Below are positions 25,582-33,125 of a stretch of DNA of 39,127 nt, in pieces. Position 1 is the first letter of the stretch. Each line of letters begins with the position of its first letter. Origin of the DNA: Lentisphaerota bacterium (GTDB lineage Bacteria; Verrucomicrobiota; Lentisphaeria; Victivallales; Victivallaceae); the NCBI GenBank assembly GCA_015061575.1, contig SUWF01000026.1:1-39127 (forward strand), read 5' to 3'. The notes beneath the pieces are model-generated. The model had not been told where the DNA came from, did no database searches, and was given only the letters and a program-made list of their open reading frames with translations. Both the position numbers and the translations under genes were made by a program.

Positions 25582-27273
25582 ATGATCACAACATTTGTTC
25601 AAGTTTTTGGCGGATTAGCTATCTTTATATTCGGCATGAAATTGATGAGCGACGGTCTGCATCAGGTGGCCGGCGAAAGAATGCGTTCAATTTTGCGGAT
25701 GTTTTCAGCCAATCCGCTGGTTGCGGTGGCCTCCGGGGCCGCTGTCACCTGCGTTATTCAATCTTCCAGTGCCAGTACGGTCATGGTCATCGGCTTTGTC
25801 AACGCCGGGCTGCTTTCGCTGGTGCAGGCCATGGGTCTGATCTTTGGTGCCAATATCGGTACGACCATCACAGCTCAGCTGGTGGCGTTCGATATATCGT
25901 GGATCATCATGCCCTCCATCATTCTCGGGCTGCTCTTGAGTTTTGTCAAACAGCAGAAGATCGCCAATTGGAGCGAAACCATCATGGGGCTGGGATTCCT
26001 CTTTCTGGGCATGGAAATCATGAGCGGAGAACTCAAACTGCTGGCCAAACTGGAATCTTTCAAGTCAGCTTTTCTGACTTTTCAGTGCGCTCCGGTAGAT
26101 GGCATGATCCCGCTCGGGGCCTTGCTGGGGACGATTTTTATCGGGGTACTTGCCACCATGATCGTTCAGAGCAGTTCCGCCTGTTCCGGGATCGTTATTG
26201 CGCTGGGAGCCAGCGGTTTGCTGGATATTTACACCGCAGTAGCCCTGATCCTCGGCTCCAATATCGGTACGACTATCACCGCTCAGCTGGCGGCGATCAC
26301 CGCCAACCGGGTAGCCAAGCAGGCGGCGTTGGCCCATACGCTGTTCAATTTACTTGGCGTAGTTATTATTTCTGTGTCGTTTCTTATTCCGTGGGGAAAT
26401 GAGCCGGCGTTCTTTGCTTTGATCAAAAAACTCTCTTTCAACAGCGATCTGCCGCGTCAAATCGCCAACGCTCACACGGTATTCAATGTATTCACCACGT
26501 TGGTCCTGCTGCCGTTCATACCTCTGCTGGCGGCTATCTGCGAAAAATTCATTCCGGTATCCTCCGGCAAAATCCGTTATCAATATCTGGAACCGCACTT
26601 GCTGGACAGTCCGCCCATTGCGTTGACTCAGACGACTTATGCACTGCGCCGGATGCTGCAGAAAGCGTGGAAGATGATCGACTGCGCTTTGAATATCTAC
26701 AATCGCAATGACGAAAAAAATCAGGCGCTGGCCAAACAGCTGGAAAAACGGGAAGCTGATATTGACGAACGGCAGCAGAAGATCACCGAATATCTTTCGC
26801 AGTTGATGAGCAAAAAACTCACCCGGCAGGAAGCGGCCCAGATCCCGCTTTTGCTGCACTGCGTCAACGACGTGGAACGAATCGGCGACCATACCGAAAT
26901 CATCAATGATATTATTGACCAACTGCACAAAGATGATCTCAGATTCAGTATTCAGGCCGAAAAAGAATTCGATATGCTGCACGATAAGCTCGCCGAAGTA
27001 GCCCATCTTTCGTCCGAGTTGCTGACCCGCTGCACGCCGGAACTGCTGCAAAAATCTTTGAAGCTGCACGACGAAATATACAGTATGCTCAATGATTTTG
27101 AAACCGAACATGTAGCCCGCATCAATCGGGGCGCATGTCGCCCGCAAGTCGGCATCCTCTATCTGGAACTGCTGGCAGAGATCCGGAAAATCTCCCGGCA
27201 CTTGTTCAACCTTAATGAACGTGCAGAAATGTTTTACGAAAATTTCCAGACCGGACAAACAGAAAAAAAATAA
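25582..27273 (+). CDS. Na+/phosphate cotransporter, NptA type with C-terminal PhoU-like domain
   Basis: A 563-residue protein of the Na/Pi cotransporter (PNaS, SLC34-like) family. Two inverted transport repeats carry the hallmark QSSSA motifs (QSSSASTVM and QSSSACSGI), each followed by a GxNIGTTITAQ block. Residues ~355-555 are a cytosolic helical PhoU-like domain, including the HCVNDVERIGDHTEIINDI segment. The usual role is sodium-coupled phosphate uptake or export balance; the PhoU-like tail suggests regulation by phosphate status. No strong ribosome site is seen before the ATG. The calcium/sodium exchanger gene follows after 12 bp, so the two are one operon, both coupled to the sodium gradient. 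Confidence 0.95.
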   Translation: MITTFVQVFGGLAIFIFGMKLMSDGLHQVAGERMRSILRMFSANPLVAVASGAAVTCVIQSSSASTVMVIGFVNAGLLSLVQAMGLIFGANIGTTITAQLVAFDISWIIMPSIILGLLLSFVKQQKIANWSETIMGLGFLFLGMEIMSGELKLLAKLESFKSAFLTFQCAPVDGMIPLGALLGTIFIGVLATMIVQSSSACSGIVIALGASGLLDIYTAVALILGSNIGTTITAQLAAITANRVAKQAALAHTLFNLLGVVIISVSFLIPWGNEPAFFALIKKLSFNSDLPRQIANAHTVFNVFTTLVLLPFIPLLAAICEKFIPVSSGKIRYQYLEPHLLDSPPIALTQTTYALRRMLQKAWKMIDCALNIYNRNDEKNQALAKQLEKREADIDERQQKITEYLSQLMSKKLTRQEAAQIPLLLHCVNDVERIGDHTEIINDIIDQLHKDDLRFSIQAEKEFDMLHDKLAEVAHLSSELLTRCTPELLQKSLKLHDEIYSMLNDFETEHVARINRGACRPQVGILYLELLAEIRKISRHLFNLNERAEMFYENFQTGQTEKK

Positions 27274-27285
27274 GAGATATATACA

Positions 27286-28215
27286 ATGATTTTCATGGGT
27301 GGACTCATTGGTTTGATACTGCTTTATTACGGTGCAGAATTTTTGGTCAAAGGCGGTTCCAGTATCGCTTTAAAAATGAAAATATCTCCGCTGGTTATCG
27401 GCCTTACTCTGGTTGCTTATGGCACCAGTGCGCCGGAACTGGTAGTCAGCGCAGATGCAGCGCTGAAAGGTTTTGGCGACGTAAGCATCGGCAATATTGT
27501 GGGTTCCAATATCTGCAATATTGCACTGATCCTGGGGGTATGCGCTATCATCACGCCTCTGCAAGTCAATAAAAATCTGCTTAAATTTGATATTTATCTG
27601 ATGATTATTACGGCATTGGCTTTGACCGGCTGCTATGCACTCAGCGGCGGTGTCAATCGCTGGCAAGGCGCTGTATTGCTGGCCGGATGTATCAGTTACA
27701 CGCTTTGGAGCATCTATTCATCCCGGCGGCAAACGGCGGCCAGTGAAGAAGTTCCGCCCCCGCCCAAGTATGGGATTATAGTTTCGCTCGTGCTGGTTGC
27801 CGGCGGACTGGCTGCCCTGATCGGCGGATCCAAGCTCTTTGTCAATGCAGCGATTGCGCTGGCGCAGCTCTGCGGAGTATCGGATGCAGTTATCGGGCTT
27901 ACCGTGGTCGCCGTGGGAACAAGCTTGCCGGAACTGGCGACATCGGTAGTAGCTGCCATTCGCAAAGAACAGGATATTGCCATTGGCAATGTGGTTGGCT
28001 CCAATATTTTTAACGTGCTGGCCATCCTCGGAGTCGCTCCGTTGATCAGCCCGATCAAAACACAGGACATCAGCTATGTGGATATGGGCTTGATGGTGTT
28101 CGTAAGCATCCTGCTCTATCCGATGATGAAAACCGGCATGAAGATCAGCCGCCGGGAAGGTATTGTTTTGTTGGCTATATATGTAGCTTACACGGCATAT
28201 TTGATTATCAAATAA
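27286..28215 (+). CDS. Calcium/sodium antiporter, CaCA family (YrbG/CaxA-like)
   Basis: A 309-residue inner-membrane protein with the two inverted alpha repeats of K+-dependent Na+/Ca2+ exchanger relatives. Repeat 1 has GTSAPELVVS and GNIVGSNICNIALILG; repeat 2 has GTSLPELATSVVAA and GNVVGSNIFNVLAILG. About ten hydrophobic segments are visible, as in YrbG and the archaeal NCX structure. It would exchange Ca2+ for Na+. It starts 12 bp after the Na/Pi cotransporter in the same operon. An ATG at 27295 is an alternative start three codons in. Tandem hairpin terminators follow the stop. Confidence 0.95.
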   Translation: MIFMGGLIGLILLYYGAEFLVKGGSSIALKMKISPLVIGLTLVAYGTSAPELVVSADAALKGFGDVSIGNIVGSNICNIALILGVCAIITPLQVNKNLLKFDIYLMIITALALTGCYALSGGVNRWQGAVLLAGCISYTLWSIYSSRRQTAASEEVPPPPKYGIIVSLVLVAGGLAALIGGSKLFVNAAIALAQLCGVSDAVIGLTVVAVGTSLPELATSVVAAIRKEQDIAIGNVVGSNIFNVLAILGVAPLISPIKTQDISYVDMGLMVFVSILLYPMMKTGMKISRREGIVLLAIYVAYTAYLIIK

Positions 28216-28251
28216 ACAAAAAAACAACCGGCAAAAAATCAAATGCCGGTT
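28212..28251 (-). terminator. Second terminator for the minus-strand glycosidase gene
   Basis: AACCGGCA (28226-28233) pairs with TGCCGGTT (28244-28251). On the minus strand the hairpin is followed by a T-rich tract; on the plus strand it is not. Confidence 0.6.
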
Positions 28252-28265
28252 ATACTGAATGACCC

Positions 28266-28297
28266 AAAAAACGGACGGTTTTCACCGTCCGTTTTTT
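28266..28297. terminator. Bidirectional terminator between the exchanger and glycosidase genes
   Basis: A 13-bp perfect stem pairs AAAAAACGGACGG (28266-28278) with CCGTCCGTTTTTT (28285-28297) over a 6-nt loop, giving T tracts on both strands between convergent genes. Confidence 0.9.
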
Positions 28298-28304
28298 ACT
28301 GTAA

Positions 28305-29213
28305 TTAAAAGAAACTTTTGCAGAACTCTGCTTCGGTCATGCCCGGCACCACCGCCCGGGCCAGAAATTCCACACCCTTTTGATTACCCCAGCTGTAAAC
28401 CAGCTCCAGATTGCCGTTGTATTCGCACATATCCAAGTCGGAAGCATTGATATTGTTGGCAGCTTTTACCCGATCGACTTCGCTGGCCGGAAAAACTTCA
28501 TGCAGCTGATAATCTTTTTCGCCATATCCCAAAACCGGATTTTTCTTGCTGTATTCCCAGTTTTTCAAATCCGCAGAACGGGCCACAAAAGTTTCAAAAC
28601 CTTCTTCGTAGCTGCCGTTCAAATAGAATATATAATAATATCCATCAAAGAACCGCACCATCGGGCCGCCGGTGTAATGATCCAAACCGAACACAGCTCC
28701 ATCAATGACCCGGAAGGTCACCAAATCATGCGATTCCGCAAAAAACATGGTAAAGGGGTGTTTGCCGACCTTTTCGACCGGCTGACTCAATTCGTATACC
28801 ATCACATACTTGTCGCCAGCTTTGCAGACCGAAGTATTGAATCCAGCCTGCCGGGGATCATCCAGGATCATTCGGGGCGTTGTCCAGCGCACCAGATCTT
28901 TGCTTTCCAACTGATAAAAGCGGCTCTTGCCCCAATCTTCCACTGCTGTAACCACCATCCGGTCGCCGGCGACATAAGCGTTGCCCATGTGCAGACCAAA
29001 ACCGAAAGGCAGACTGAACGTGTTATCGCTGACCCGGCGGAACCGGAAGTAAGATACTTCACTGTTATTGAAATAGCAGCGCTGACGACCTTTCTGCAAA
29101 CCTCTGATATATTCAAAAATCAGCAATTCGCCCTGCCAAACCACGGGATTGGCTTCCACGATGTCGCAATCAATGGAACCCAGCTTCTGTATAAAATCCG
29201 GAGTACGATCCAT
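28305..29213 (-). CDS. Beta-propeller glycosidase-like protein (GH43/GH32-type fold)
   Basis: A 302-residue protein with no signal peptide, so probably cytosolic. It shows repeated blades of the five-bladed beta-propeller type seen in GH43, GH32 and related clans: NPVVWQGELLIFEY, FGFGLHMGNAYVAGDRMVV, ESKDLVRWTTPRMIL, ARSADLKNWEYSKKNPVL. The recurring 'S-DL-W' phrases are typical of these enzymes. I cannot assign the catalytic Asp/Glu residues or a substrate, and an inactive or non-GH43 relative is possible. Start at ATG 29213 is supported by AGGA eight bases upstream. It has its own promoter and terminators, so it is a single-gene unit. Confidence 0.75.
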   Translation of the reverse strand: MDRTPDFIQKLGSIDCDIVEANPVVWQGELLIFEYIRGLQKGRQRCYFNNSEVSYFRFRRVSDNTFSLPFGFGLHMGNAYVAGDRMVVTAVEDWGKSRFYQLESKDLVRWTTPRMILDDPRQAGFNTSVCKAGDKYVMVYELSQPVEKVGKHPFTMFFAESHDLVTFRVIDGAVFGLDHYTGGPMVRFFDGYYYIFYLNGSYEEGFETFVARSADLKNWEYSKKNPVLGYGEKDYQLHEVFPASEVDRVKAANNINASDLDMCEYNGNLELVYSWGNQKGVEFLARAVVPGMTEAEFCKSFF

Positions 29214-29233
29214 AATCAAGATCCTTTTTTTAT

Positions 29234-29263
29234 ATTTTAAGAAAAAGTTTATCGGCTAATCAA
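29234..29263 (-). promoter_or_regulatory. Promoter of the glycosidase-like gene
   Basis: Minus strand: TTGATT (29263-29258), 18 bp, TAAAAT (29239-29234). It sits just past the asd terminator. Confidence 0.45.
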
Positions 29264-29265
29264 CC

Positions 29266-29310
29266 CAAACAAAACCGGGCAATACCGCCTGTTTTAAGCA
29301 GTATTGCCCG
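29266..29310 (-). terminator. Terminator after asd
   Basis: CGGGCAATAC (29276-29285) pairs perfectly with GTATTGCCCG (29301-29310). On the minus strand GTTTTGTTT follows the stem. Confidence 0.85.
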
Positions 29311-29332
29311 ACTGAATCATCAACTTGTCAGC

Positions 29333-30337
29333 TTACAGCAATTCAGCGATCTGTACAGCATTGAGCGCAGCACCTTTGAGCAGCTGGTCGCCGGTGACGA
29401 ACATTTCAATACCTTTGCTATCGGCACGGGAAATATCCTGACGGATACGGCCAACCAGTACATCGTACTTTTCGGTAGCATCGATCGGCATGGGATAGAC
29501 CTTGTTCATGGGATCATCCACAACCTGCACACCCGGAGCCTTGCTCAAAATCGCCCGGACTTCATCCGGCGTGATGTCTTCTTCAAATTCCATGTTCAGC
29601 GATTCACTGTGCGCCCGCAGCACCGGAATACGCACGCAGGTACAGGAGAGTTTCAGCTCAGGCAGATGCAGCATCTTGCGGCTTTCGTTGAGCATTTTGA
29701 GTTCTTCTTTGGTATAACCGTTATCGTTGAACACATCGATATGCGGAATCAAGTTGAAACCGATCCGGTGAGCAAAAGCTTTGGGTTCGATAGCTTCGCC
29801 GTTCAGCAGTTGACGGGTCTGGACAATGAGCTCTTCCATACCTTTGGCACCAGCGCCGCTGGTGGCCTGATAGGTGGCGGCCACCAGACGTTTGAGCTTC
29901 TTGGCCCGATGCAGCGGAGCAACAGCCACCAGCATGATGGCGGTGGTGCAGTTGGGGTTGGCAATCACGCCATTGTGCCATTTGACATCTTCGGGGTTGA
30001 CTTCCGGCACGATCAGCGGCACATCGTCATCCATACGGAAAGCACTGGAGTTATCGACCATCACGCAGCCGGCATCGACCACGGCCTTGCGGTACTGCTT
30101 GGAAATATCGCCGCCCGCACTGAAAAGAGCAATATCGACACCTTTGAACGAGGCTTCGGTCATTTCTTCGATAGTAATTTCAGTGCCTTTGAACGTCAGC
30201 TTTTTTCCGGCCGAACGGGCAGAGGCCAGCAGTTTGAGGTTTTTCACCGGAAAATTGCGCTTTTCCAGAGTTTTGATCATTTCGATCCCAACCGCACCGG
30301 TGGCACCGGCAACGGCGACGTTGTAGGCTTTCGACAT
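29333..30337 (-). CDS. asd: Aspartate-semialdehyde dehydrogenase
   Basis: A 334-residue NADP-dependent enzyme that reduces aspartyl phosphate to aspartate semialdehyde, the branch point to lysine/diaminopimelate, threonine and methionine. It shows GATGAVG (dinucleotide loop), NPNCTTAIM with catalytic C130, TYQATSGAGAKGMEEL and RIPVLRAHSESL with the active-site His. Start at 30337 is set by AAAGGAAAG just upstream. The frame stays open further upstream, with an in-frame ATG at 30412 that would add a Cys-rich 25-residue extension; the family does not need it and the stretch is probably leader RNA. It could supply homoserine precursors for the metY product. Confidence 0.97.
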   Translation of the reverse strand: MSKAYNVAVAGATGAVGIEMIKTLEKRNFPVKNLKLLASARSAGKKLTFKGTEITIEEMTEASFKGVDIALFSAGGDISKQYRKAVVDAGCVMVDNSSAFRMDDDVPLIVPEVNPEDVKWHNGVIANPNCTTAIMLVAVAPLHRAKKLKRLVAATYQATSGAGAKGMEELIVQTRQLLNGEAIEPKAFAHRIGFNLIPHIDVFNDNGYTKEELKMLNESRKMLHLPELKLSCTCVRIPVLRAHSESLNMEFEEDITPDEVRAILSKAPGVQVVDDPMNKVYPMPIDATEKYDVLVGRIRQDISRADSKGIEMFVTGDQLLKGAALNAVQIAELL

Positions 30338-30377
30338 TTTCTTTCCTTTCGTAAAATTAGTGCATAATGCACATTCG

Positions 30378-30438
30378 GTACAACTTCGGATGCGGCATCC
30401 CTGGCGGGACATCTGCACCGGGAAGCACCTTTTTGTAC
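30378..30438 (-). ncRNA. Candidate structured leader of asd
   Basis: In the asd leader GTACAA (30438-30433) can pair with TTGTAC (30383-30378), enclosing an inner GATG/CATC plus TCCC/GGGA hairpin. A separate hairpin GTGCATTATGCAC (30372-30360) lies just before the ribosome site. Several compatible helices and a leader of about 116 nt suggest regulation. No known riboswitch family is recognised. Confidence 0.35.
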
Positions 30439-30459
30439 ACTTCCAAATCAAAAATTTAT

Positions 30460-30487
30460 AAAATAACCCATTGAATGGAAATTGCAA
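30460..30487 (-). promoter_or_regulatory. Promoter of asd
   Basis: Minus strand: TTGCAA (30487-30482), 16 bp, TATTTT (30465-30460). It gives a leader of about 116 nt. Confidence 0.45.
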
Positions 30488-30539
30488 ATTTTTTAAAGTC
30501 CAACCCGGCACTTTTTTGCATTTTTTTTTATTTGTTCGC

Positions 30540-30562
30540 TTTTCGATAAAAAAAATCGAAAA
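30540..30562. repeat. AT-rich inverted repeat between the divergent asd and symporter promoters
   Basis: TTTTCGAT (30540-30547) is matched by ATCGAAAA (30555-30562) around seven A residues. It lies midway between the two divergent -35 elements and could be a shared operator or just AT-rich sequence. Confidence 0.4.
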
Positions 30563-30589
30563 AAAATGGCTGTTGAACCGTTTTCAAAA

Positions 30590-30617
30590 TTGCAAATCCG
30601 GAAATGAAAGTTATTTT
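30590..30617 (+). promoter_or_regulatory. Promoter of the SSS symporter gene
   Basis: TTGCAA (30590-30595), 16 bp, TATTTT (30612-30617), identical in its elements and spacing to the divergent asd promoter. It implies a leader of about 245 nt. Confidence 0.45.
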
Positions 30618-30679
30618 TAATGTTCATAAAATTATTTTTTATCGTGGAATGTGATTGCCAAAACTCAATCAGGAGTGGA

Positions 30680-30788
30680 TCAACAGGCCCAATCGCAGCC
30701 AGGTAACACCCTGTTGAAATGTGCAGTCAGAAAGTCCCTGCTGCCGCCAAACAGGTTCTACCGGGCAAAAGTCGGACTTGATGGCAGC
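30680..30788 (+). ncRNA. Candidate structured leader of the SSS symporter gene
   Basis: TCAACAGG (30680-30687) pairs perfectly with CCTGTTGA (30710-30717) around 22 nt. GCTGCC (30740-30745) pairs with GGCAGC (30783-30788), with CCG/CGG inside. An alternative helix AAGTCC (30732-30737) with GGACTT (30774-30779) crosses this one, giving either a pseudoknot or a two-state switch. The remaining gap (30618-30867) holds no gene that I can see. Confidence 0.4.
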
Positions 30789-30867
30789 TCTTGATGATTT
30801 TGAAAATCACCTCAAACAGCAATAAACAGAAAACAATTGAAAAAAATTTGAGGAAATCAATTCGACA

Positions 30868-32526
30868 ATGATAAGTTTCACCAGCAGTCTGCTCGTTGCA
30901 GCCGCCCCCAAACTCAATGCCGAGGGCGAAAGCATGTTCACATTGGATCCCCACATCCAAAAATTTCTCTGGATCGGTATTGGCATATACATCATAGCCA
31001 TGCTGGCCATCGGGTATTTTTCCGGTCGGAAAGTAAAAAATCTGGGGGATTTTCTGGTGGCCGGACGACGATTGCCTTTGTGGATGGCTACTGCTACATT
31101 GCTGGCAACGTGGTTCGGTGCCGGCTCCAGTATGGGCGTGGCCGCTACGGTTTACAGCGGCAGTCTGCGTGATGTGATCGCTGACCCGTTCGGCGCATCC
31201 ATAAGTTTGATTTTGGCCGGGGTATTCATTGTCGGGGTGTTGCGCAAGCTCAACTGTATGACCGTGACCGATATTATCCAGAAACGTTACGGCCGGGGCG
31301 CCGGGATCTATGCCACACTCTGGATGATCCCGGTTTATGTCGGCTGGCTGGGGGCACAGGTTTTGGGCCTTGGTACGCTGCTTAATTTGCTTACCGGCAT
31401 TGACCTCTTTTACGCCCGGTGCCTGGGAGCAGCTGTGGTGCTGTTTTATACCGTCACCGGCGGCATGTGGGCCGTGACTATAACAGACGTGGTGCAGGTG
31501 ATACTGATTGTGCTGGGCTTGTTTATTATTGTTCCCGGGGCCGTCCATTTGGCTGGCGGTATGGAAACAATCATGAATCACCCGGGGTTTGATATATCGC
31601 TGGCACCGCCCAAAGAATCTGCCGGCAGCGCGTTGCACACGGTCAACTACATCGGCAGCTGGATCATCATGGGGCTGGGCTGCATGGTCGGTCAAGACCT
31701 CATCCAGCGCTCGCTGGCCAGCAAAGATGACCGGGTGGCGATTTCCAGTTCGGTCATGTCTGGCTTTTTGTACTTTGCTATTGCCATGGTGCCGATCACC
31801 ATCGGTTTTGCGGCCAAGATCCTTTTGCCCAAGTGGGGGATTTCCACTGAAGTCATGGGCGATAATCTGGAAAATCAGGTTCTGCCCCGGGTGGCGATCG
31901 GTGTATTGGGCTCGGTCAGCCCGATTGTGCTGACGCTCTTTTTGAGTGCGTTGATTTCGGCGATCATGAGTTCGGCCGACAGCAGTCTGCTGGCCGCCAG
32001 CAGTTTGCTGGTCAATAATGTGCTGCTGCCGCTCTTTCCTAAAGCGTCAGATAAGCAAACCTTGCTGGCAACCCGTATTGCCACGGTAATGCTGCTGGTC
32101 ATTGCCACCTATCTGGCAATGAAGGTGGAAAGTATTTACGCATTGATGACCAGCTGCTGGGCTTCTCAGCTGGTGGTAGTGCTGATTCCGGTACTGGCAG
32201 CGATCTACTGTCCCAAAGCCTCCCGCAACACCATCTGGTGTACCATGATCGTAGCTACTACGGTCTGGGTGGCATACATATTCATCACCGGCATGGGCAT
32301 TGCCGGAACCTTTACCGAAAAACTCTCTTCTGACAGCTTTGAATTTCAGCTGACCAACGGAGCGGTATTCGGCTTTGCGGCGGGTTTGATAGCGTTCTTT
32401 ACGTCCTTTTTCGGCGAACGCATTTCCAAGCACTATCATGCGGTGGATACCGAAGACCGTCCCCGCAAAAAGCACTGGAAAAAACGCCGCAACAATCCGG
32501 CCAATCCGCCGGTTGAAATCGGGTAA
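30868..32526 (+). CDS. Sodium:solute symporter (SSS family)
   Basis: A 552-residue inner-membrane protein with about 13 hydrophobic segments of the SSS (LeuT-fold) family. Landmarks are GYFSGRKVKNLGDFLVAGRR, ATWFGAGSSMGVAATVY, YTVTGGMWAVTITDVVQ and SALISAIMSSADSSLLAASS, which holds the conserved sodium-site serines. The substrate (sugar, amino acid, organic acid) cannot be read from the sequence. The C-terminus is short and basic. The start at 30868 has GAGGAA about twelve bases upstream; ATG 30934, with GAGGG before it, is a reasonable alternative that removes 22 residues. The tsaC-like gene follows after 17 bp. Confidence 0.93.
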   Translation: MISFTSSLLVAAAPKLNAEGESMFTLDPHIQKFLWIGIGIYIIAMLAIGYFSGRKVKNLGDFLVAGRRLPLWMATATLLATWFGAGSSMGVAATVYSGSLRDVIADPFGASISLILAGVFIVGVLRKLNCMTVTDIIQKRYGRGAGIYATLWMIPVYVGWLGAQVLGLGTLLNLLTGIDLFYARCLGAAVVLFYTVTGGMWAVTITDVVQVILIVLGLFIIVPGAVHLAGGMETIMNHPGFDISLAPPKESAGSALHTVNYIGSWIIMGLGCMVGQDLIQRSLASKDDRVAISSSVMSGFLYFAIAMVPITIGFAAKILLPKWGISTEVMGDNLENQVLPRVAIGVLGSVSPIVLTLFLSALISAIMSSADSSLLAASSLLVNNVLLPLFPKASDKQTLLATRIATVMLLVIATYLAMKVESIYALMTSCWASQLVVVLIPVLAAIYCPKASRNTIWCTMIVATTVWVAYIFITGMGIAGTFTEKLSSDSFEFQLTNGAVFGFAAGLIAFFTSFFGERISKHYHAVDTEDRPRKKHWKKRRNNPANPPVEIG

Positions 32527-32543
32527 GATTTCAGGTTTCAAGC

Positions 32544-33125
32544 ATGAAAAAAAAGCTTGAAGCGGCTTTACAGGTATTAAAAAAACCGGGCGCCGTGCTG
32601 CTGATACCGACCGAAACCGTCTACGGATTGGTCTGCAACTGGCACGATCAGGCCGCCCGGGAAAGAATTTATCAGCTCAAAGGCCGCAGCGAAAATAAGC
32701 CACTGGCCATGTTTGCACATTCTGCGGATATGGCCGAAAGCTGCGGTGTAAAACTCAATTCTGCCGCCCGGATATTGCTGGAAAAATTTGCCCCCGGCCC
32801 GATCACCGTGATTGCTCCGGCTGAGGGTAAATATCCGACCGTGGGCGTGCGCATACCCAATCACGAACTGGTGCTTGAACTGCTCAAACGCTGCAATTTT
32901 CCGCTGGCATCGACCAGTGCCAACGCTTCCGGAGCACCTAATGCGCTGACTGCCTCCGAAGCCCTAGAGCAGCTTAACGGTCAGCCTGATCTGGTAATTG
33001 ACGGCGGAAAACTTGCTTGCGATGCTATGGCATCAACCGTTGTTACCGTATGCGAGAGCCCCTGCCGTATCCTCCGGCCGGGGCCCGTAACTGAAGAAAT
33101 GATCAAAGCTGTACTTCACCAATAA
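32544..33125 (+). CDS. L-threonylcarbamoyladenylate synthase (TsaC/Sua5/YrdC family)
   Basis: A 193-residue single-domain YrdC-like protein. It would make threonylcarbamoyl-AMP from threonine, bicarbonate and ATP for the t6A37 modification of ANN-decoding tRNAs. Motifs are PTETVYGLVCN, LKGRSENKPLAMF, PGPITVI, VGVRIPNH and STSANASG near the active site, ending in RPGPVTEE. It lacks the extra Sua5 domain, so TsaC is the closer type. Located 17 bp after the symporter gene, probably in one transcript by chance and not by function. Its 3' end overlaps the convergent lactonase gene by 10 bp. Confidence 0.94.
   Translation: MKKKLEAALQVLKKPGAVLLIPTETVYGLVCNWHDQAARERIYQLKGRSENKPLAMFAHSADMAESCGVKLNSAARILLEKFAPGPITVIAPAEGKYPTVGVRIPNHELVLELLKRCNFPLASTSANASGAPNALTASEALEQLNGQPDLVIDGGKLACDAMASTVVTVCESPCRILRPGPVTEEMIKAVLHQ

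Noticed and set aside
30727..31695. 322-codon open frame on the minus strand opposite the SSS symporter
   Set aside because: Antisense shadow, compositionally biased, no start signal.
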